Source: Neoconidiobolus thromboides FSU 785
Lineage: Eukaryota > Entomophthoromycota > Entomophthoromycetes > Entomophthorales > Neoconidiobolaceae
Length of the DNA stretch: 47,312 nucleotides
Assembly: GCA_025603075.1 (NCBI GenBank)
Contig: MU626414.1
Location: forward strand, 1 to 47,312
Direction of reading: 5' to 3'
Shown: piece by piece, positions 43,960-47,312 of the stretch
Layout: the number at the start of each line of letters is the position of its first letter
How positions within the stretch are numbered: the stretch's first letter is position 1
The notes under the pieces: model-generated
What the model was told of the DNA's origin: nothing
The model's input: the letters and a program-made list of their open reading frames with translations, nothing else
The model's database searches: none
Translations under genes and position numbers: made by a program

Positions 43960-44667
43960 TAAAAATTTATTACATTTGAACTTAGATTTTAGGCATCTTC
44001 ATTTCCTTGAAAGATTAATTTTTTTATATCGCTTTACAATGCATCCATTAAAAATTCCATAATTTGTAATAATAAACTAGTCTTATTTCTACCACATTAA
44101 CTTTTATTACTTTTCTTCTTGATGTTGTTGATTCATTTCGTTTGGTATATTGCCTCGTTCCGTTATTCTTCAAAAAGATAATTAAACTGAGTATTACCTG
44201 AGCTGAACTTCATTGTTGACAAATTTAGTATATAGTAATGCCACGAAGGAAAGAGGGTTTCTACCTTTTCTTACTTTCTTTCTAATACCTGAGAACTATC
44301 TTGGACTTTGATTCATCTAATACACTTATTTTCTAGAATTATTGGTGTATTAAACTTTGCTAATAAATTTTTAGATATTCAACCTTAAAGAATGGAGCTT
44401 TTTTCAGCAAATAATTAAAATTTATTTGTCAAAGATAAGAGTTTTTATTTGTTGAAAATTATGAACAAAAACTTGAATATTATGTGTAATAAAGAAGTGA
44501 TATATATAAGCAAGTGGAGCACTTGCCTAAATTGCTAATGATATTTTCTAAAATTTTAAAGTACAGTTATTTTACTAAACTTTATAGTGTTGGACAAAAG
44601 TAAGCATATGTTGGTCTTTTTTTAGTTTCTTTTGCAATACATTTAACATTAATAGATACTAATAGAT

Positions 44668-44763
44668 AGGGATGTATTTTTGTATCTAAGAATTTTATTA
44701 ACAATTTTTCCACTCAAATACCGCTTAAAAGATGGAAAAAATGAAGCCAAAAAAAACATCTCC
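44668..44763 (+). mobile_element. GGGG-terminated MITE, copy 17
   Basis: Forward copy with a direct AGAT duplication (44664-44667, 44764-44767). The first G is A and the 3' tip is ACATCTCC. The core reads ACCGCTTAAAAGATGG, with AGCGCT changed to ACCGCT. Confidence 0.85.
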
Positions 44764-45471
44764 AGATATTATATTTATAAAAACTAATCCATTTGTATTA
44801 ATTCTAAACTAAATAAGAGTGTATTAAATAATTGCTACTTTGATTAAATTTAGATTGAATTATTTTAGGTCTTCTTTACACTTGAAAGGAATGTTTATAT
44901 GTTTATATTAATGTACTCGTTACAATAATACACTTTAAGACTGATTAACACTAGACAGGAATCGATCAAGTCAAATCGGTCCATTATGTTATATTGAATA
45001 AACCGATAGGTTTTCATTCATATTATTTTAAGTGAAAAAAAAACATACATAAAGCTCTAAATATAACCATTAAAAAATATGAATAAGTCCTAAAATTAAA
45101 ATACCATTAAAGTAGATATATTATTTTGGAAGGAATTTTAAAATCCTAAATTTCTCTACCAAAAAAGTGTTCAGTTTTTATCCATTCTATTAAGAAAACA
45201 CCACCTTGAATTATTGTTTTGAATAAAGTTGTAGAATTATTTAATGTATTAAATTTAATAACATTTTAGAATTAAAAACCAGCTATAAAGCCCTTGAATA
45301 ATACTCAGAGCTTGATATATCATCGACTTCTATTTAAAATAATAGAAATGAAAGCTCACAAGTTAGTTCAATGTGATATAGTGGGCCTTTTTAAGTTGAT
45401 TTTAAAGGCACTTGCTAATAAAAAGCTGAAAAGTGGTCAAAATAGCCACTCACTTATGTCCAACATTATAT

Positions 45472-45571
45472 AGGAGTATTTTTTTTGACTTCATTACTTT
45501 TTTCATTTTTTAAGCGCTATTTAGGTGGAAAAACTTGGTAGTAAAATTCTTAAACAAAAAAATACATCCTC
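45472..45571 (-). mobile_element. GGGG-terminated MITE, copy 18
   Basis: Inverted copy with flanks ATAT (45468-45471) and GTAT (45572-45575). The tips are mutated to AGGAG and CCTC, but the core TTTTTTAAGCGCTATTTAGG is clear. Confidence 0.8.
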
Positions 45572-45687
45572 GTATTAAATTTAGCAATAATACATATATA
45601 TGAATAATACGAAAAAGGTATCCGAAATTTTTTAAAAGGAAAACAAGTTTATTTATATAAATGTCGCCATAAACTAAACATCAATTA

Positions 45688-45783
45688 GGGGATGTTTTTT
45701 GGTTTCATCACTTTTTCATTTTTTAAGCACTATTTAAATGGAAAAGTTGTTAGTAAAATTATTAGACAAAAAAATACATCCCC
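45688..45783 (-). mobile_element. GGGG-terminated MITE, copy 19
   Basis: Inverted copy with intact GGGGATGT and ACATCCCC tips and a direct ATTA duplication (45684-45687, 45784-45787). Confidence 0.9.
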
Positions 45784-45926
45784 ATTAGTTGTTTAGTTTA
45801 AACTTGAAAAACTGGTCCAAATGGACTAGCCAAATTTATTTTGCATTAATAAGGCGTATGAAATACTATTACAAAGATAATAATATTAATTATACTAGGA
45901 GCCAATTCCTATGTATACTTGGGATA

Positions 45927-46398
45927 CCGGTGTGAAATCTGGTACTCAGTGTTTAGAGTCAAGAACAGATATTACTGGGTTGACTACACTGTAAGTCAAA
46001 AGGTCTTAGCTTAAGTGACTATAATAGGGTTGGATTATGAAGAATAGCAAGTAATATGTTACAGACTATGTAAGACAAATAGAATAGACAATACTAATGT
46101 AAAATATATGTAAAATACCATTAAGAAAACTTAATGGCTTTATTAAATGTTTGAGATATCAGAAAATAATTCAGTTAAAAAGCCTCGAACTACTATACTC
46201 TGTAAACTCTTTTATACTCTGAAAAGTATAAATATCAAAATGAGAAGATAACGTTCTTTGGGATGGAGCTAGAAATTCTCATAGCAAATCAAACTAAGAA
46301 CATGGGGTTGATTTTCTCTGAACTCGAAAACACAACAGCTTAGGCGATTGTTATACTATAATTAACCATGAGTCTGAAAAAGCGATATTTCACACCGG
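45927..46398 (+). mobile_element. 472-bp non-autonomous DNA element with CCGGTGTGAAAT ends
   Basis: The element starts CCGGTGTGAAAT and ends ATTTCACACCGG, a perfect 12-bp terminal inverted repeat. It is flanked by TA on both sides (45925-45926, 46399-46400). It has no substantial ORF. Another copy lies at 1108-1549 in the same orientation. TA flanks suggest a Tc1/mariner-like mode of insertion, but with no transposase this is inference. Confidence 0.8.
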
Positions 46399-46553
46399 TA
46401 AGTATAAAATATAAAACCAAGACCCAATCGAGCACTATTTAACCTAGTTATAATCATTTAAAAATTGACTTAGATGGGTTGATTTTTGAGAGTAGTATAA
46501 TAAAATAGTATCAAGTTTTTGATGATGAGATTTTGGAAAAAAAGGTAGTATAC

Positions 46554-46690
46554 GGGGATGTCCGAATTGGGCTCATTTTTTTATTCGCCTTTTCAAAAAC
46601 TCATATTAAAAATTTTGCTTAAAATTCCATAAAACAATTTTTTTTGTTAAAAGCAAAAGCACACCAACTAGTTTTAAACTATTTTGTTAT
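46554..46690 (+). mobile_element. Left-facing end of a GGGG-terminated element (type B)
   Basis: Starts GGGGATGTCCGAATTGGGC after ATAC. A diverged inverted match lies at 541-661. No matching CCCC end was found before the next terminus at 46700, so this is either a truncated end or the outer part of an element interrupted by a second insertion. Confidence 0.55.
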
Positions 46691-46699
46691 AATACATAT

Positions 46700-46867
46700 G
46701 GGGCTATCCGAACTGGTTTTAGAATTTACTTAGAAGTTAATCCAAATTTTAAATTTTCAAATTTGTGTCTAATATGACGGTTAAATCTAAAAAGCCTAAA
46801 ATTAAATCTCTTTATTTTTTGTTGAAATAAGAATAAAACGCAAATTTTCATAACTAAACTTCGAAAT
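46700..46867 (+). mobile_element. Left-facing end of a GGGG-terminated element (type A)
   Basis: Starts GGGGCTATCCGAACTGG after ATAT. The first ~140 bp match the reverse complement of 700-835. The broken ORF from 46868 begins directly after it, so this looks like the 5' end of a larger transposon that runs off the window. Confidence 0.6.
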
Positions 46868-47312
46868 GGAGTTTCTGAAAATTTCAATATAATAGGGAGG
46901 AGTACACAATATAAACATTGTAATTCATTTACATCAACTTTAAGAGCTACTTATAACAACCCAACGTTTATGGAATTTTATAATAAAACAAAATAAAGAA
47001 AAGATATATTATCAAAGTTTACTATCGATAATAATAAACTTAATCAAGTAATGTATAAAATTAGTGCTTTAAGGGAAACAGGAAACAAAAATCAACAAGT
47101 AGAGTTATTATCAACTATAGCTTCAGTATATTCTTTTGATGAATATAAGAGTTTTGGGCTTAATATAAATAGAAATCAATATGATTATTCAAAAACAAGT
47201 AATAATAATAAAATATCAACATTAAAACCTATTATTAAAAACACAAAAAAAATTAAAGACGAGCAAATTGAAACTATTATACAATATTTACTAAATGATT
47301 CAACTATTTCAT
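46868..47312 (+). pseudogene. Broken, partial transposon-like ORF
   Basis: One reading frame stays open from 46868 to the window end apart from a single TAA at 46994-46996. Upstream of the stop it reads STLRATYNNPTFMEFYNKTK; downstream KDILSKFTIDNNKL, then ELLSTIASVYSFDEYKSFGL, then a Lys/Asn-rich linker. The 'LLS.(I/V)A..YS..EY..(L/F)G' pattern resembles proteins that occur in many near-identical copies in some fungal and animal genomes and are thought to be transposon-borne; I recall the pattern but cannot name a family. No catalytic triad is visible in the part present. Its place just inside a terminal-repeat-like end supports a mobile-element origin. It could also be a small exon of an ordinary gene. 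Confidence 0.45.

Larger units (their letters stand above)
43960..46867. other. Repeat-rich right flank
   Basis: No intact gene was recognised. It contains MITE copies 17-19, the complete 472-bp TA-flanked element (45927-46398) and two left-facing ends of longer GGGG-terminated elements (46554 and 46700). The first few hundred bases are the ribosomal gene's promoter region. Confidence 0.6.

Overview
The window is nuclear DNA of a fungus. It is strongly AT-rich. Genes are interrupted by very short spliceosomal introns (46-69 bp, GT..AG, mostly GTAAGT-type donors), and their products are fungal: a velvet-domain regulator, a Mig1/CreA-type zinc-finger repressor, a Ser/Thr-rich wall or sensor mucin, a kelch membrane protein and pseudokinase-Sel1 proteins. 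The mix of an extremely AT-rich, MITE-filled, intron-containing genome with velvet and Sel1-kinase genes suggests an early-diverging (zygomycete-grade) fungus, for example an entomophthoralean or glomeromycotinan relative. The lineage cannot be fixed from this sequence alone.

Layout. 1-3229: gene-free, repeat-rich flank. 3230-6133 (+): 11-exon SNF2-family remodeler of the Fun30/SMARCAD1 type, convergent with 6316-8097 (-), a secreted-ectodomain kelch protein with one membrane helix. 10470-11318 (-): Mig1/CreA-like C2H2 regulator. 12768-14162 (-): PH-domain protein. 14.2-18.3 kb: gene desert. 18357-19328 (+): velvet factor. 19916-20368 (+): unknown small ORF. 20583-21461 (+): EI24/RRT8-like multi-pass membrane protein. 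21543-23893 and 24263-26950 (both -): tandem paralogs, each a pseudokinase domain followed by ten Sel1 repeats. 29493-32066 (+): SGFG-type FG nucleoporin. 33806-39508 (+): very long Ser/Thr-rich type I membrane mucin with an assembly gap in its repeats, convergent with 39750-41628 (-), a three-exon TBRG1-like FYRN/FYRC protein. 43451-43959 (-): ribosomal protein eL26/uL24. 44-47.3 kb: repeat-rich flank ending in a broken, transposon-like ORF.

The intergenic DNA is dominated by one ~100-bp MITE family (19 copies recognised). Its ends read GGGGATGT...ACATCCCC. Insertions carry 4-bp target-site duplications, usually ATAT, but AAAT, ATTA, ATTT and AGAT at individual copies. Longer elements at both window edges share the GGGG terminus and add TCCGAAYTGG; the right-hand one leads into the broken ORF, so it may represent the autonomous relative. 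A separate 472-bp TA-flanked element with CCGGTGTGAAAT ends is present at both edges.

There is no operon logic here. The themes that connect genes are chromatin and transcription (Fun30-like, velvet, Mig1-like, FYR protein), surface and sensing (kelch, mucin, pseudokinase-Sel1, EI24-like), and core machinery (nucleoporin, L26). The least ordinary items are the tandem pseudokinase-Sel1 pair, which shares an HRD-to-HRN change, and the MITE system with its candidate parent.
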